Source: Pegea sp. RAD2-039 (taxonomy: Eukaryota > Chordata > Thaliacea > Salpida > Salpidae). Taken from it: 64,000 nucleotides of DNA. The stretch spans positions 1-64,000 of the forward strand of contig JAQGEQ010000137.1 of NCBI GenBank assembly GCA_034620365.1. Reading direction: 5' to 3'. Below, piece by piece: positions 46,948 to 59,698 of this stretch (position 1 is its first letter; each line of letters opens with the position of its first letter). A model generated the notes under the pieces. The model was not told the DNA's origin. It ran no database searches and worked only from the letters and a program-made list of their open reading frames with translations. The translations under genes were made by a program, and so were the position numbers.

Positions 46948-47581
46948 TTCTTTCTGTTGTTTGATTGGTTTTCGTGATTTTTTCACGTAATTGTTTGGAG
47001 CTATGCAATTTTTATCTGGCCATAAGATCTACTTTCAGAACTCCGAAAGTTTTAGAACACTGTAAAATGTCTGAGAAGTCAAGTTCCATCTTAGTGATGC
47101 TAATGTAAATAGGGAATCGATGACGTCACACATCGAGAAGATTAATTTTGACAATTAGATTGCAAGATGAAATCTCTAAGACCTCGTAGAAATGAAACTT
47201 TTATTTTGTATGAAAAGTACATCTTTTTTATATCTTTAAACTTGTATACTTTTTTATTTTGACAAATAATGACTTAAACAATAAATAATTTAGAAACTAA
47301 AAGATTTGAGATGAGCACCAAGTAAATAGAAGCGAGAAAAAGCTTGTGCTTCAAATGAAATTAAAAAATAAAACTTCCTACATCACTGTAAGATCTTAAA
47401 CAACTTCAAGACTGCTTCTCTGTCCAACTGAAATATCTAGAAAGAATTTTCGAAACTAGATCTGTGTGGAAGAGTGCTCAGGATAGTCGAGTAATTTCTA
47501 AATGAAAAGAAAATAGTTTGATTGCTTTGAAAAATATACTTTTTCAATTCTAATTTATTTCAAGAATTACGAACAGAAGAC
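46948..47581. other. 3' flank between convergent genes
   Basis: Lies between the GPCR stop and the minus-strand EGF gene. It contains a TGACGTCA at 47121 and an AATAAA near 47281 that could serve the GPCR gene. No other feature. Confidence 0.45.
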
Positions 47582-50500
47582 TTATGTATATGTTTCAATT
47601 ACTTGTCTGTCTACTGTGAATTCGTTGTTAATATTCCTTCGTTTTCTTATAATGAAAATTACTGGAGCAACTACTGTGAGTACTAGAACAGCAAATACTG
47701 CAAAATAAACCATTCCAATTTCAGAAGATTTTAAATCAGCACCAGCAACAAGAGATATTTCTCTTGTAGTATTTTGTTTGATCTCAGAAACTGTTTCTGC
47801 TATAGTAGATTCCAAGATAGATTCAAAAGTGGTTTCTACTGTCGACTCGAAGTTTAATTCAGTTGATGGATCATTTCTGAGTTCAGTTGTTAGTTTTGGA
47901 GTTTCTAACGTAGTTGGTGAGTTTTCTGATGCAGTAACTTCGACTGATGAAGATGTAGTTGGTAGAAGGAAGTTAAAATCGGTTTTAATGTCGATTATTG
48001 CTTCAATAAAAGTCAAATTTTCATCTAAATTTAAATTGAAATATTTCAAAATTGTTTTCTGATTTATTAACTTATTTATTTCATCTTATATTTTTAGCAA
48101 TAAGTTTGAATTTTATTTATATAATTTGTTGTTGTCTTATTATTAGGATTAAAATATTTCTGCTGGTAGTTAATTCAAACTTTCTTAATTAATTTAAGTA
48201 GTTAATTCAAAAGTATTTACCATTCTCAGTATAATTGGAATACGAAATATTTGAATAATGAAATTGAATTAATTTCACAAGAGTATGTTTTGATGCATTC
48301 TGTAGAAATAATTTTAAAAAGATTATTAATCAAATTAACAATACTACGAATGCATGATTCAAAAAATATTTCAATTTTATATTTACAGTTGAAACTTTTA
48401 TCCAGGTTTCATTTAAACTTCTACTATCATCAATATGACATTGAAATAACTCGATACCAGTATCAAAAAAACTTAGATTTCGTATTCGGTTACAGTATTG
48501 ACGAAGAGTTAATCCCTGAAAATAAAATCTAAGTCATCTGCTCAATATATTTTTTTGGTTTGAAATACCTCAAGTAGTTTTGATTCATTTAAATGAATGT
48601 TTAAAGTATAAACATGGTTGTAGTTCTCACCTAAATTTGAAATTACAAAATCAATTAGAATATAAAATGGTAAGTGAAAGCTTACTGAAATAAATAAGTT
48701 TTAAAAAAGTAATGATTAAATACATTTAAAAACTGTTTTGTATAAAAAAATCTTACTTATTCAGGTTAAATGTTTTTAATTCAGTATTTTAAGGTGTAGA
48801 AATACATTCAACTTTTAAAACTGACAAAAATTCTTACCAAAAATGTTACTTTTTCCTGTTTTATTATTTAAAAAGAAATCACAAACTAAATCCTCATCTG
48901 ACGAACTGGTACACGGTTTCTTCAAGCAAATTGGTTTGCGGCATTTCCCAGTTATTGTTCTGTTTGTACCACAGAAAAAATTTGTTTGGTGATTATCTAC
49001 AAATATATTTCTATATAACTTCTGTAAATACATAAGTGATTGTTTTTGAAATTTACTTTTAGCTTTTTTGATATCTTCAGAAAGACATAAGCAATCAGAT
49101 TTGTTTCTACAATCTGTAAATATAGCTGCTGCAAAAGAAAACTGTTTAAATTTATTGCTACCTGTTAATTTGAATTTATGAAACTTAAAATAATAAGTTT
49201 ACGATGTAATCTGATAATAAAATTACATTATAATACATTTGTGTTTGAAAAAAATGATTATCAGTAAAACTAAAGTGAAAAGATAAATTATATCTCATAT
49301 TTAAAGATATCAAAAAAGGTTAAACTTACTTTCATTACAGTATTTACCACCAAACTCTCCAAGACATTTACAAGTGAAGCCATCGTTTTGTGGTATACAA
49401 TACCCACCATTTCCACATTTTGTTCGACTCAAACTTAAATTATAAAAGTCTAATTCAGACTGAACCTCTCCAATACAATCTGAAATTCATGTTTTGCAAT
49501 TTGAATAACAAATTTATTGAATAATAAACAGATTGAAAATACTTTTAAGATCAAAACATGTAAATAAAACAAGTTTCATTAAACTATTTCTGTTTGTGAA
49601 TTTATATTTGAAAATAGTTAACAAACAATTATTAAATCTTGAAAATTTGTTGATAAACAAACCATGTTTGCATTTACAGGCGAAATTGTTGCTTGAACAA
49701 GCAAAGCACAAACTATTAACTCCACAAGGTCTACAAGCAACTTGGCAATAGCTGAAAATGTAAAAAAATCCCTGAAACTATTTTGGTTTGTAATCTAATT
49801 CAAAATTAATGGACTATACCAACTCACTTTCCTTCAAAACCATTTTGACAGTTACATTGTATCTTGTTTTTTGTCACTTTACAAACACCACCATTTTCAC
49901 AACGATAACTTTCATCTTTGCAACCAATAAAAACGTGGCATTTATATCCTAAGAAAATATGAGTTCAACTTAATTTCAAAGACATATTTATTTGGAAAAA
50001 GATTGTTAATTGTTTGTATAAACTAGAGGATAGTACCTTTATAACCGGCTTCACAATCACAACGATAAGTTTTATTATTACATCTACCATGACGACCACA
50101 GTATCCCAAGCTACATTTTGGTTTCAAACAATTTGGGCCAAAAAAGTTGTCATTACAGTGACACGTTGACGTAAAACCAATACTCTAACAGAGAACTTTT
50201 GTTAAAATAACTTTTTTAGAAGTGAATATACTTCATTATATAGATTCAAATGTATTTTATACAAACTTTAGTCAATTAAAAACGAAAAAGTACTTTCTAC
50301 TTACGATGCATTTTCCGTTAACACAATTATGCTCAGTGCAATGATCTTAAAAAACAAAATTATGTTTAGAATCTCGATATATATCAGTATTTATGATGTT
50401 ATTATACTTTTGTAAGTTTTAAATTAATGTTTAGAGATTTACATTACTTTCATCTTTAAAGAATTTGATTGAATTGGATTGTTTTAAAAACTTTAGAACT

Positions 50501-50671
50501 ATTTTTTTATTCCAATAATTCGCTGACTAAATTAAAAATGAAACTTACGACATACTGAAAAATACTTTAGAAATAAATCAAATATAAAACTAACTTACAA
50601 GCACTCGTAAAAGTGACTTGCAGTATAAACACAAAGCTGACTGCTGCTGTAATTAAACATAAAGACTTCAT
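47582..50671 (-). CDS. Secreted/type I membrane protein with EGF-like repeats
   Basis: ATG at 50671 opens a signal peptide exon (MKSLCLITAAVSFVFILQVT). Minus-strand exons with EGF signatures follow: HNCVNGKCI (about 50306-50345), CHCNDNFFGPNC and CGRHGRCNN (about 50036-50184), GCKDESYRCENGGVCKV (about 49828-49949), CGVNSLCFAC (about 49662-49753) and CGNGGYCIPQNDGFTCKC (about 49331-49481). Cys-containing exons lie at 49054-49127, 48839-49018 and about 48388-48523. The last exon (47582-about 48040) is Ser/Thr/Glu-rich and probably O-glycosylated, then a membrane helix (GMVYFAVFAVLVLTVVAPVI), a basic stop-transfer (IRKRRN) and a tail of about 20 residues. No Notch/Delta DSL domain was seen. It is likely an adhesion or signalling surface protein; the family was not identified. 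Confidence 0.75.
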
Positions 50672-52194
50672 CTTCGACAATTTCGATATTATTAGACTAA
50701 AAAATTGGAAAGATTTATATAGATACCTTTTTATATACATTTTAAAGTGTGGTAATTTAGAAAACTAATTTTACTTTGTAATTTTGCATAATTTTATACA
50801 ATATGTTTCACAGCACAGCTACAAAATGGCCTTTTATTAATTACCATTTTCTACAATAGATTGTTTAATCGGAAAATATCTAAAAGTTGAATAAAGTATT
50901 TCATTTTAAATTATTTTTAATTTGTTTTAAATGTTGGCTTTTATTTGTACAGATTTTGATTTGATATTTCGTTTATAACAGATGAGTCTTATGTATTAGC
51001 TATTTTAAAAAGTAAATAAATTGTCGCAATTTATTGAGTATCGTACTTTGTAACATTGCTTTAAATAACATGTTTTCAACAAACATTAAAAATGTATTTG
51101 CATAAGAAATGAATGGTGACAATATTATTTGAACAAAATATTTGATCTATTTCCTAGACTTTACAAATAAGCTGTTGAATAAACAATAAGAAGTATTTAA
51201 AAACCTTTAGTCTAATAGGTATCTTATTAAAAAGAACTGTCACATTTTTAACCAAATCACCCATATATTTAACCTATAAATAATTAAGTCCTGTTACCAC
51301 AGCTAGGTAAGTAAGTTGAAAGCTTTATTGAGTATTCTAAAACCAGAATTGCCACAAAATTTTTCATTTTTGAACTACTTTTGTAATAATAAAAGACAGA
51401 TTAACATTGCAAGAACTTCACTTATTAGTAATAGATTTGTTTCAACTTCTCAATTACTAATGTTCGTTGAATAGTGACTCACTAGAAAATATTTTCAATT
51501 TTTTTAAACTGTTGTTATCAACATTTTTGTACTAGTTGAAGCATTGAGTAGCTTGAAAAGCATTTTTAAGCATAATATTTGAATTTAAAGGTTTCTGAAT
51601 AGAAAGTAGCACCTTAAAACTGTTTTCAAATCAGCAAAATCTTGTAATACAAACAGACCACCTATTTAGCGACCCATATTTACCGGAGTGCCCCATTTCA
51701 ATCTACTGCGACTAACTTATTCTTCAAATAACATCTTAAAAATATCAATCTTTTATCTGTTTTTCTGTTTAGTTATTCATTTATTTTATTAGGTAATTAA
51801 TTTAAGTTTTCAGAAATTATTTTGTGAAATTTACAAAACTTTCAGATGAAATCAAACTCCAATTGAATTACCCAAAAAAAAGTAAAAAAATTGTCTTTAA
51901 AACTTAACAATTTATTTCATTAGCATTTCTTAAAACTATAAAGAGTATTGTATTTGAATAACTGAATAAAACTTGTTGTGAAAATGACAGAAGCCACTTT
52001 AGTTATAGTGAGATAAGTTACTTGTTGTCGTGTTTACTGTTAGAAATACAACGTATCACCTACGCTGTCTCACAGAACAACTAAAACATTATCTCCAGAT
52101 TCTGTTGCTTCTTATTTTCGTCAATAGGTCGAAAATTAATGGGTCAAAAAATAGAACCAACATAAAATGATAAATGCTTTCAAACTAATGAAGA
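50672..52194. other. AT-rich intergenic region
   Basis: About 1.5 kb between two minus-strand genes. It should contain the promoter of the EGF gene (left) and the 3' UTR of GMPS (right). No coding or RNA feature recognised. Confidence 0.5.
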
Positions 52195-54929
52195 TTACTC
52201 CCATTCAGTAGTGCCAGGGGGTTTCGAGGTAATGTCATACAAAACTCTTGAGATACCAGGGACTTTTTTAATTCCATTTGACATTTCAAACACAGCATCT
52301 TCTGGAAGATGCTTGCCTGGAACCGCAGCAACCCCTGTCATAAAATCGTTAGTGATGAACGGTCTAAGAACGATGCAACGTTGACAAGAAGGTTCTCGTG
52401 TCATAGCATCTCGATCAAAATGTAGAGGAAGCATCACAACCGGCATCTGAGATCAAATCATTAATTTCAAGTTTAGTGGGTCTTAAGGTATCACCTGGCT
52501 GATGTTTCCCATCAAATTGCGATCCTTGAGAACCTTCTGAGCGATGTGATCACATTGTCGAAGAGTTGATAAGACATTGAAAGACAACATAGTTGGTGTG
52601 ATGTCCTGTAGATCAATGTGGTTGAAGTTAGAACTTTTTTTTATTAATAATTGATTAAAAAAGTCTACTTGAATCTCAAGAATAATTTCAATATATGAGT
52701 TGTCAATAATTGATGAAAGTTTTCGATTAAAGACATTGACGAGGAAGACAAACCTGTAGTTGATCGCTAACCATTTCACCAAAGATATAGGCAACCCGGT
52801 TCACATCATGACAAATTCTAGGGATTAACTTGGCGAGAAAGAACAACATATTCCAATCTGGCGGTGAGTTTGAAGACAAACCAACAACATGTGTGTAAGT
52901 TCTAGCATCACCCTTCAGAAAGATGATGAGTACCTCGTCTTCCAGCTCTATCAACGACTTACTTGAGTACCAACAGATTTGATGGGCAGCAACGTGGCTT
53001 TTAAAGTATTATTTCGTGTATACTCCTCTAGTTTATCTCGGTCTTCTTGAGAGACCATCTGAGCTTGAATTCTCTGAAAATAAAGATTATAAGATGGAGA
53101 AGTTAGTGGGAAAAGAGAACCTACCTGTAAAAGAGCATGTTTATTGCTGAGTGAGTGACTATAACCAGCAATTAGACGAAGTATTGTTTGTGTTGATGAA
53201 AAATCAGGTGATAAATAAGCTTCCTCGGCACAAATAACACGGACAGCCAGTCCTGGTCCTGGAAAAGGTTGTCTGGGGGGCAGAAAAGGTTTGAAACTGA
53301 TATATGATGATTAGAAGTTAAACCTCATCACTAGATGTTCACTCAATCCAAGTTGTCTTGCTAACTTCCTCACTTCATCTTTATGAAAATCTTTTAAAGG
53401 TTCAACCACAAAACCTTTATCACGCATGACTCGAACTTGTTCTGTATCATTATGATGAGTTTTGATTGCAGAAGCGTTTGAACTAACAAGATGTGATGCT
53501 GATTCAATCAAATCAGGTCGAAGAGTTCCTGGGAAGAGAGATCTTTAACTTTGCTTGCTTCTCATTTAACTGGTGGCACAGAGAGATTGTAGAAACTTCT
53601 AACCTTGAGCTAAATAGCAAGAGTCTTTGAGACCAAGTTTTTGGACTTGTTCATCGACCACTTTTATAAAAGTGTCCCCAATAATTTGTCGCTTTTCTTC
53701 GGGGTTTAGAGTTTGGCATAAAACACGGCTTATATGCTGCAAGTTGAAAGTTCATTTACTTTGCGAAGACAGTGAATAAATGAAAGATTAAAAATAAATT
53801 GAGTTTCACTTTTTTTTCTTTTCCTTTATTATTAGAAAGATGGAGTGTTGTTGTCGCATTATAGAAGGTATGAGAAGCTTCGATAAGATGAACTTCTAAA
53901 CCAGCTTCTTTAAAATTTCCCATTACTTCTTCTGTTTCATACTTTCTCATAAATCCATTATTAACAAAAAGAGCAACAATCTGAAGCAAAAAAATGAATA
54001 TTTCCATCAACAAAAACCTAATTTAAATAAAATATTCCAAAAAAATTAAACTGTTTTTAAATGAAAGTAGTAGAAGTGACCTGTTCCGGTTTCAACGCTT
54101 TGCTACACAGCTTCAGTAAAACTGTAGAATCAACACCACCACTAACTAGCACAAGCAGTTTAGATGTTCCAACAGTAGATCTAATAATCTCCAAACATTT
54201 AGTTTGTCTGTCGGCTATTTGAAAAAATTTGCCAGTTAACCCTACAAATATTTATTTTATAAAACTGATGAAGGTCACCGCTACAAGTTTACCAGAAATA
54301 CTATAAAGAAAATTGATGAAAATTTGATTTCCGTTTGGAGTTAAGTCAACCTCAGGGTGAAACTGAACCCCATAAATTGGTTTTGTTTTATGAGAGATAG
54401 CAACCACCAAATTACCTGTCAATCAAATCAGTTGTTAAATATTAGTTTCATATTCATGACTTTAATTCGAAAACTTACCAAACTTTCCACTTGTATTAAA
54501 GCATGGAGCTATTTCACAAACACTATCGCCATGTGTTAGCAGAACTAGTTGCTCACTAGAAGTCAATTGTGAAAAGAGAGGGTTTTGTAGATCTAAATTG
54601 ACAGTAAATTGGCCATCGTCTCTGATATCGCCTTTCTCAATTGTACCGCCCATTAATTTATTCATATATTGCATTCCGTAGCAAATGCCAAGAACCGGAA
54701 TACCCATATCAAAAATATCTGGGTTTAATTTAGGTGATTCAGGTTCTTCGACAGACCCGGGACTTCCACTTATGATTATAGCTTGACAACCAAACTTGGC
54801 GAGTTCAGAAGAAGATGTAGATAAAGGAAAGACTTCACAATAAATATTTAGCTCCCTCACTCTTCTATCTATAACTTTTCCGAACTGTGAACCAGCATCT
54901 AGTATAGCTATTTTTTCTTCATAATCCAT
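52195..54929 (-). CDS. GMP synthase (glutamine-hydrolysing)
   Basis: Cytosolic enzyme converting XMP to GMP with ATP and glutamine. Exon 1 (54479-54929) holds the class I glutamine amidotransferase domain: ILDAGSQFGKVIDRRVREL, GSPGSV and the catalytic Cys83 in GICYGMQ. Exon 2 (54293-54415) has YGVQFHPEVD with the partner His and Glu. Exon 3 (54081-54242) carries the ATP-pyrophosphatase P-loop VSGGVDSTVLLKL. Further exons lie at 53810-53980, about 53605-53737, 53325-53530, 53126-53273, 52966-53073, 52753-52955, 52495-52608 and 52195-52446. They include LIESASHLVSS, KTHHNDTE, PLKDFHKDEVR, QCDHIAQKV and the conserved C-terminal RVLYDITSKPPGTTEWE. The match runs the length of the animal enzyme with no broken motif. 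Confidence 0.95.
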
Positions 54930-55536
54930 ATCTGTTAAAGCTCAATAAAAAGCACTTATAACCTTTAATAAAGGCAAAATTTCTAAAAGAAAATAAGGAA
55001 AAGTTAGAAAATAAATTGAAGCTAAAAGTACATTCAACCAAGTCTTATAAGATAATACTTTGAAGTAAGTTTACTTTTAAAAGTCAAAATATTTAAGCAT
55101 TTTCAAGAAAAACATTAAATAAGTTTAAACAAATTTACAATATGCTGATAGTTTATGCAAAAAACCTCCTTAGCATATAATTTAGAACTTTTTTTTTCTA
55201 AAATTCAAAAATTATGTTTTCTGTCGATTATTTGCAGAACTTTTCAACAAAATTACTTCAATGTAATGTAAAAAATCTCTGTAAACTTTTGAGATATGAT
55301 GGAAAATTATATCTTAACTTAACCAGTACTTGGTGAAACAGAGCTTAAGATATAAACAAGTAATTAATTTTGCATGAATTTATATTTTTTCAACTTTAAG
55401 AAAAAAATCCATGATTTTATAAATCTCTAAGTTAGTAGACATAATAATATTACTAAATAAATAATATAAAAAGGTAAAAAATTTAAACTGAAAAACTGAA
55501 ATAAACTTTAGATTAAAAAGTATCTCCAAGTAATGT
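54930..55536. other. Intergenic between GMPS and VPS25
   Basis: About 600 bp, AT-rich. Probably contains the GMPS promoter and 5' UTR plus the VPS25 3' UTR on the minus strand. No other feature seen. Confidence 0.5.
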
Positions 55537-56058
55537 TTACATAAAAATTTTAACACCTTCTTCACCAATTAATTCTGCTTTTCTTTTACTTTCAAGCACT
55601 TTTAATATTTTGAGCAAAAACCAGTTTTCAAGACCATGAAAGTCTTCATCAATAGTATCATCGCCTTCTAATAGCTCATGAATTGTCAATACAGTATTCA
55701 CATAGCCACCTTGCACGGCCCATTTATATACTAATTCTGACCATTCAATTAAAGTATGCCAGAAAATTATACAAGAAGTTTGTTGCTTGTCTTCCCATTC
55801 AATATTTCCTTTCTTATGAAGATATTTCATGACTTCAATAATAGCTTCACTATCTAGTCTTCTATCAATTGATTTATTATAAAAAAGCTCACTTGAAATA
55901 TGGTCAGAAATTCTGATTTTTAATATTCTGTGATGTTTGTGATAACTTAAAACTAAAGCACTCCAGGCTTCTAGTTGCTTCAGTTTAGTGTCAGAATTTT
56001 TTTGAATTGTAAAAAATGGTGGAAAGTCATATTGCCAAGGCCATGAGAAAGTTGACAT
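55537..56058 (-). CDS. VPS25, ESCRT-II subunit
   Basis: Intronless, 173 residues, ATG at 56058. Opens with FSWPWQYDFPPFFTIQ, the conserved VPS25 start (PPXY-like motifs that contact VPS22/VPS36). It continues with KQLEAWSALVLSYHKHH, EVMKYLHKKGNIEW, then WSELVYKWAVQGGYVNTVLT and DEDFHGLENWFLLKILKVLE, tracking the two winged-helix domains of the human protein (176 residues). ESCRT-II works at endosomes in sorting ubiquitinated cargo into multivesicular bodies, and the C-terminal winged helix recruits ESCRT-III (VPS20). No missing motif. Absence of introns contrasts with most neighbours but also holds for the J-domain gene, so retroposition is not required. Confidence 0.95.
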   Translation of the reverse strand: MSTFSWPWQYDFPPFFTIQKNSDTKLKQLEAWSALVLSYHKHHRILKIRISDHISSELFYNKSIDRRLDSEAIIEVMKYLHKKGNIEWEDKQQTSCIIFWHTLIEWSELVYKWAVQGGYVNTVLTIHELLEGDDTIDEDFHGLENWFLLKILKVLESKRKAELIGEEGVKIFM

Positions 56059-59000
56059 AATCTCTATATTAAAAACTGTTATTTGAATTTTTATAAATAT
56101 CCTACAAATATAAGAAAAACATTTTAGAAAAAATATAAAATTCTAGTCTATTAATAGATTAAAACATTATAATTTATTATTATAAAATTAAAAACAATTG
56201 TTTAAATATCAGAACGAAGTTTAAGACTAATAGAATTACATATGATGAAATAGAAAAAAATTAATCACAATTGATTAATAAGTTAATAATAAGTTATCTA
56301 TCAATATCAGTCATCAAAAAATTGGGTAAAAAAAATTGTATAAGTCAACTATAAAATAAAGATAAATAATCATCACTAAAATAACAAATCAATAAAGGTT
56401 GATGTAATTAATCACACCAAAATTGTTTTTACTAAGAGAATGTTCATTCAATGATATAATTCCTTATATACTTGTATCAAAAAACTTATCTTATGTTACT
56501 TTTTCTAGCAGCTAGCAAAGACTATAGCTACTGCCAAGAACTTATAATAATAAAATTATGAATATAATAATAAAAAGTTCATACATTGATAAATAATTAA
56601 AAATATAATTATTTTTTATGCTTTTATTTATCTATTTTATTCAACGCATGGCTGCACATAACTAGTTATACAGCTCTCAAAGTGAAAAAGCAATATGAGC
56701 AAAAAATATATTAAAAGGTATCACAGTTTAATCTAAACAAATAGGAACACTACAGAGATATATGTTATGAATCAAAAATAGAACATAAGTAAATAAAATG
56801 AAAAAAATAGAACTAAAATTTATTTATTAATAAAATTACTAAAATCTTTTTAAAAGAGGTGATAGAAATCTTTTTTAACATAAATTTAAAAGATAGACTT
56901 TGATGTTGTGATAAAAGGTGACTTTGAGATAATTTTTATTTTATAAAAATAAAATCACCAAGTTTAAAATATAAGGTTTAAACTTCTTCTGAAAAAAACT
57001 TATAAAAAAACTTTGGTTTTATTTAAATAAGAATAAAAAATCAACTTAAAATCTGTTAACTAACAAATAACTTCCTATTAATGAAACTTTATATCAATAT
57101 TTTACAAGTTTTAGTTTTAAAAATATATAAATCATATGTTTTTATTATAAGATTTCTCATAACTTTGTAGATAGCAATGCCTAAGACTAAAAAATAACTG
57201 ACATAGATAAATAAATTAATACTCTATAAAATAGTTCCATATTTTATTAGATGAATATTGTCAATTAATTACTTAAATATACAAGTTAAGAAAATAGTCA
57301 AGTTCATGGTTGCTACATAATATATATTTTGCAAAAGTTTAAAATTGAACTAAAATCATGAAAAGGAACCTTACTGCCTGTTTAAAAGCAATTTTGAAGT
57401 AACAAATTATAAGTCAAAAGAAACTACTGCAAAAGTTTACTTGTCATCAAAACTATAAAAATACATTTTTTAAATCAAATAGTAAACAACTTATAAATCT
57501 TTTAAAATAATTTTAATAGTTAGTCATAAATTAAGACAAAATAAAATTATTAATAGAAATAAAATAAAAAAAAATTGTAAACGAAGGTTATAAAGTAATA
57601 ATTAAAAACAGATGATCAGCAACAATTTATATTTAAAATAATATTTTACAACTATCAACTAAAATAAAATTTAAAATAAAAAATATTAAACATTAATATA
57701 TAAACTTTAGGTTTTATCATTGAAATCCAATAACAAACTTCTAAAAAACATATATTCAATTAAAGCAGACTAAAATAACATTATCAATCATAATAAAATA
57801 TAAATACTTTTGTTTTTCATTCGCTTATAATCGGTTGTTTGTAAACTCAAACTTCAAATTGAGTTTGAAACTCTAGTTAACACCCAAACCAGGAGACAGC
57901 GTATTAAAATACTTAACTTAGTTTCGCCCGGTGCAAAGCAGTTGTCGTTTCTGTAGCTAAAAGTATCACATAAACTGCAAAGGGTTACAAACATTAAAAA
58001 CACGTTTGTCTATCAACCTAAATAAATGTTTTTTTATAACCAGACTTTGTAGACATTCCCTAGAAAAAATAATTTAACAAATAATTAATTTGTTTTGATC
58101 GTGACCTTACGTTCTTCTGCTTTTTTTTCTTTATATTCTCTAAACATTCTTAAGAAAAACAATTGATTAATTAAGCAAGTAAATAAATACTTTTATAAAA
58201 ACAGCCTCTAAAATGTTTTTATCGTTTCCACTTTAAAAAGGTTTCGATAGCATTTTGTAAAAGTATTATTACATGCGATTAACTAATATGTTTGTAATTC
58301 TGTTTTTAATGAAAATTTAGATTTTTTGATTTTAATACAAACAAAATATGTATTTTGCAAAACTATTCATAGCTAAACAACTTTACAAAATCAATTACCT
58401 TTAGGAAAACTATCCTGCCAAAACATTGTAAGTTCTTTGATTAAAAGGCTTAATTCTATCGATTGAATTAATTAATTAGAGTTTGTATTTTACTAATTAA
58501 AAAATGAATCTTATAGCTTTTTAAACAAAATGTACTGCGCAGTTAGACCGAATCAGATTTTTATGAAGAGTTATTTTTGTATAATATTATAGCTAAAGGA
58601 TTATAACAATTTATTAAAGAATTGTGTTTCCATTTAAACATAACTTTTTAAATTTACAAATCATACAGTACATTTTTCTAAAATTTTACAGAGAATTTCA
58701 TCTATACGCTAAGAACTAAATATTTAAAGAAAAAGCTTTACAATTCTTTAATGGAACTTAGGTCAATAAGTTTTGTTCTTTAGTTTCTAATCAAAGCCTC
58801 CTCAAGACAATTTTTTTGTACTTAAGCAGCTGAGTCAGAAATATCTTTGATTTATAACTTATTTTTTAAATAATTGTCAATACGACAAGATTTTTTTAAG
58901 ATTACAGTATTAAACGTATATTTGGGCTAGTTGCATTTAAAACGCACTTATTAGTAATTTTAACTAACCTGATTTTGTACTGTTAAAATAAAAACAAGGA

Positions 59001-59560
59001 AAAATATTTTTTTTTGAATTGATAACACAAAAGATTTTTTTCTATCCCATCAAAGTTACAATTGAGTAAAATATTAACTATGAAAGTATTGATCTGGTTG
59101 AATGGATTTAAATCAAACATATACAGTTGAAATAAAGTAATAGATACTAAAACCAAAGATACAGTAAAGTTACAGCAAACGGCGCTTTGTTGTTAGAGTG
59201 AATTTCATATTTTTGTGTGTAACTAGAAATGTGTAAAAATCTTAGGTTATTGAAACTAATAAAGCACTTTAACTGTTTAGTAGTAGTCAAAAACTTTGTA
59301 TTACATTTTTTAGATGATTAAGTACAAGAATATGCAAACAAGAAAAGATTTATACCGGAGCATAACCTTTTCATAATTATTAAATGATATCAATTTTTAA
59401 TATAAATTATTTTTATTGAAAAGTTACTATTAATACTTTTTGTTTTATCTTATTTTTATTGTCATTCATAAGGTTAGTCTCTCAATTTGGGTTTTACAGT
59501 TTTGGTTTTTTCTCTGCTACCACCAAGTGATCAAATAGCTACAACTTTTACGGTCTGGCT
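56059..59560. other. Long AT-rich gene desert
   Basis: About 3.5 kb of very AT-rich sequence with no supported reading frame. A short stretch at 56640-56770 resembles part of a repeat at 44768-44822. The region around 57830-57960 is locally less AT-rich, but nothing codes. The RPL13 promoter lies at the right end. Confidence 0.5.
56640..56770 (+). repeat. Second copy of candidate dispersed element
   Basis: Contains CAACGCATGG, then AGCAATATGAGCAAAAAATA and AAAAGGTAT, in the same order as the related segment at 44768-44822. The similarity is short and AT-rich, so support is limited. Confidence 0.3.
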
Positions 59561-59595
59561 GGGCATTGCTTTCTTTTACTGAGTTAGTCTAGAAG
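59560..59595 (+). promoter_or_regulatory. Probable RPL13 transcription start with TOP tract and 5' UTR exon
   Basis: CTTTCTTTT at 59569-59577 is a terminal-oligopyrimidine-like start for a ribosomal protein mRNA. It is followed by a short leader ending AGAAG at 59595 before a GT donor. The 97-bp leader intron would end at the AG just before the AUG exon. TOP tracts confer growth-linked translation control. The start site is inferred from sequence only. Confidence 0.4.
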
Positions 59596-59698
59596 GTTAG
59601 TGAAATTTTCGTAATGTTTTAAAAAAAGCTAATTCTATTTCAATCAATTTTTAATCATAGAAAGACATTTTCATAAGTTTTTATTTTTAGGTAGAAAA

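Noticed and set aside
47778..48062. Plus-strand frame of 94 codons (Val/Ser-rich)
   Set aside because: Antisense shadow of the Ser/Thr-rich last exon of the EGF membrane protein.
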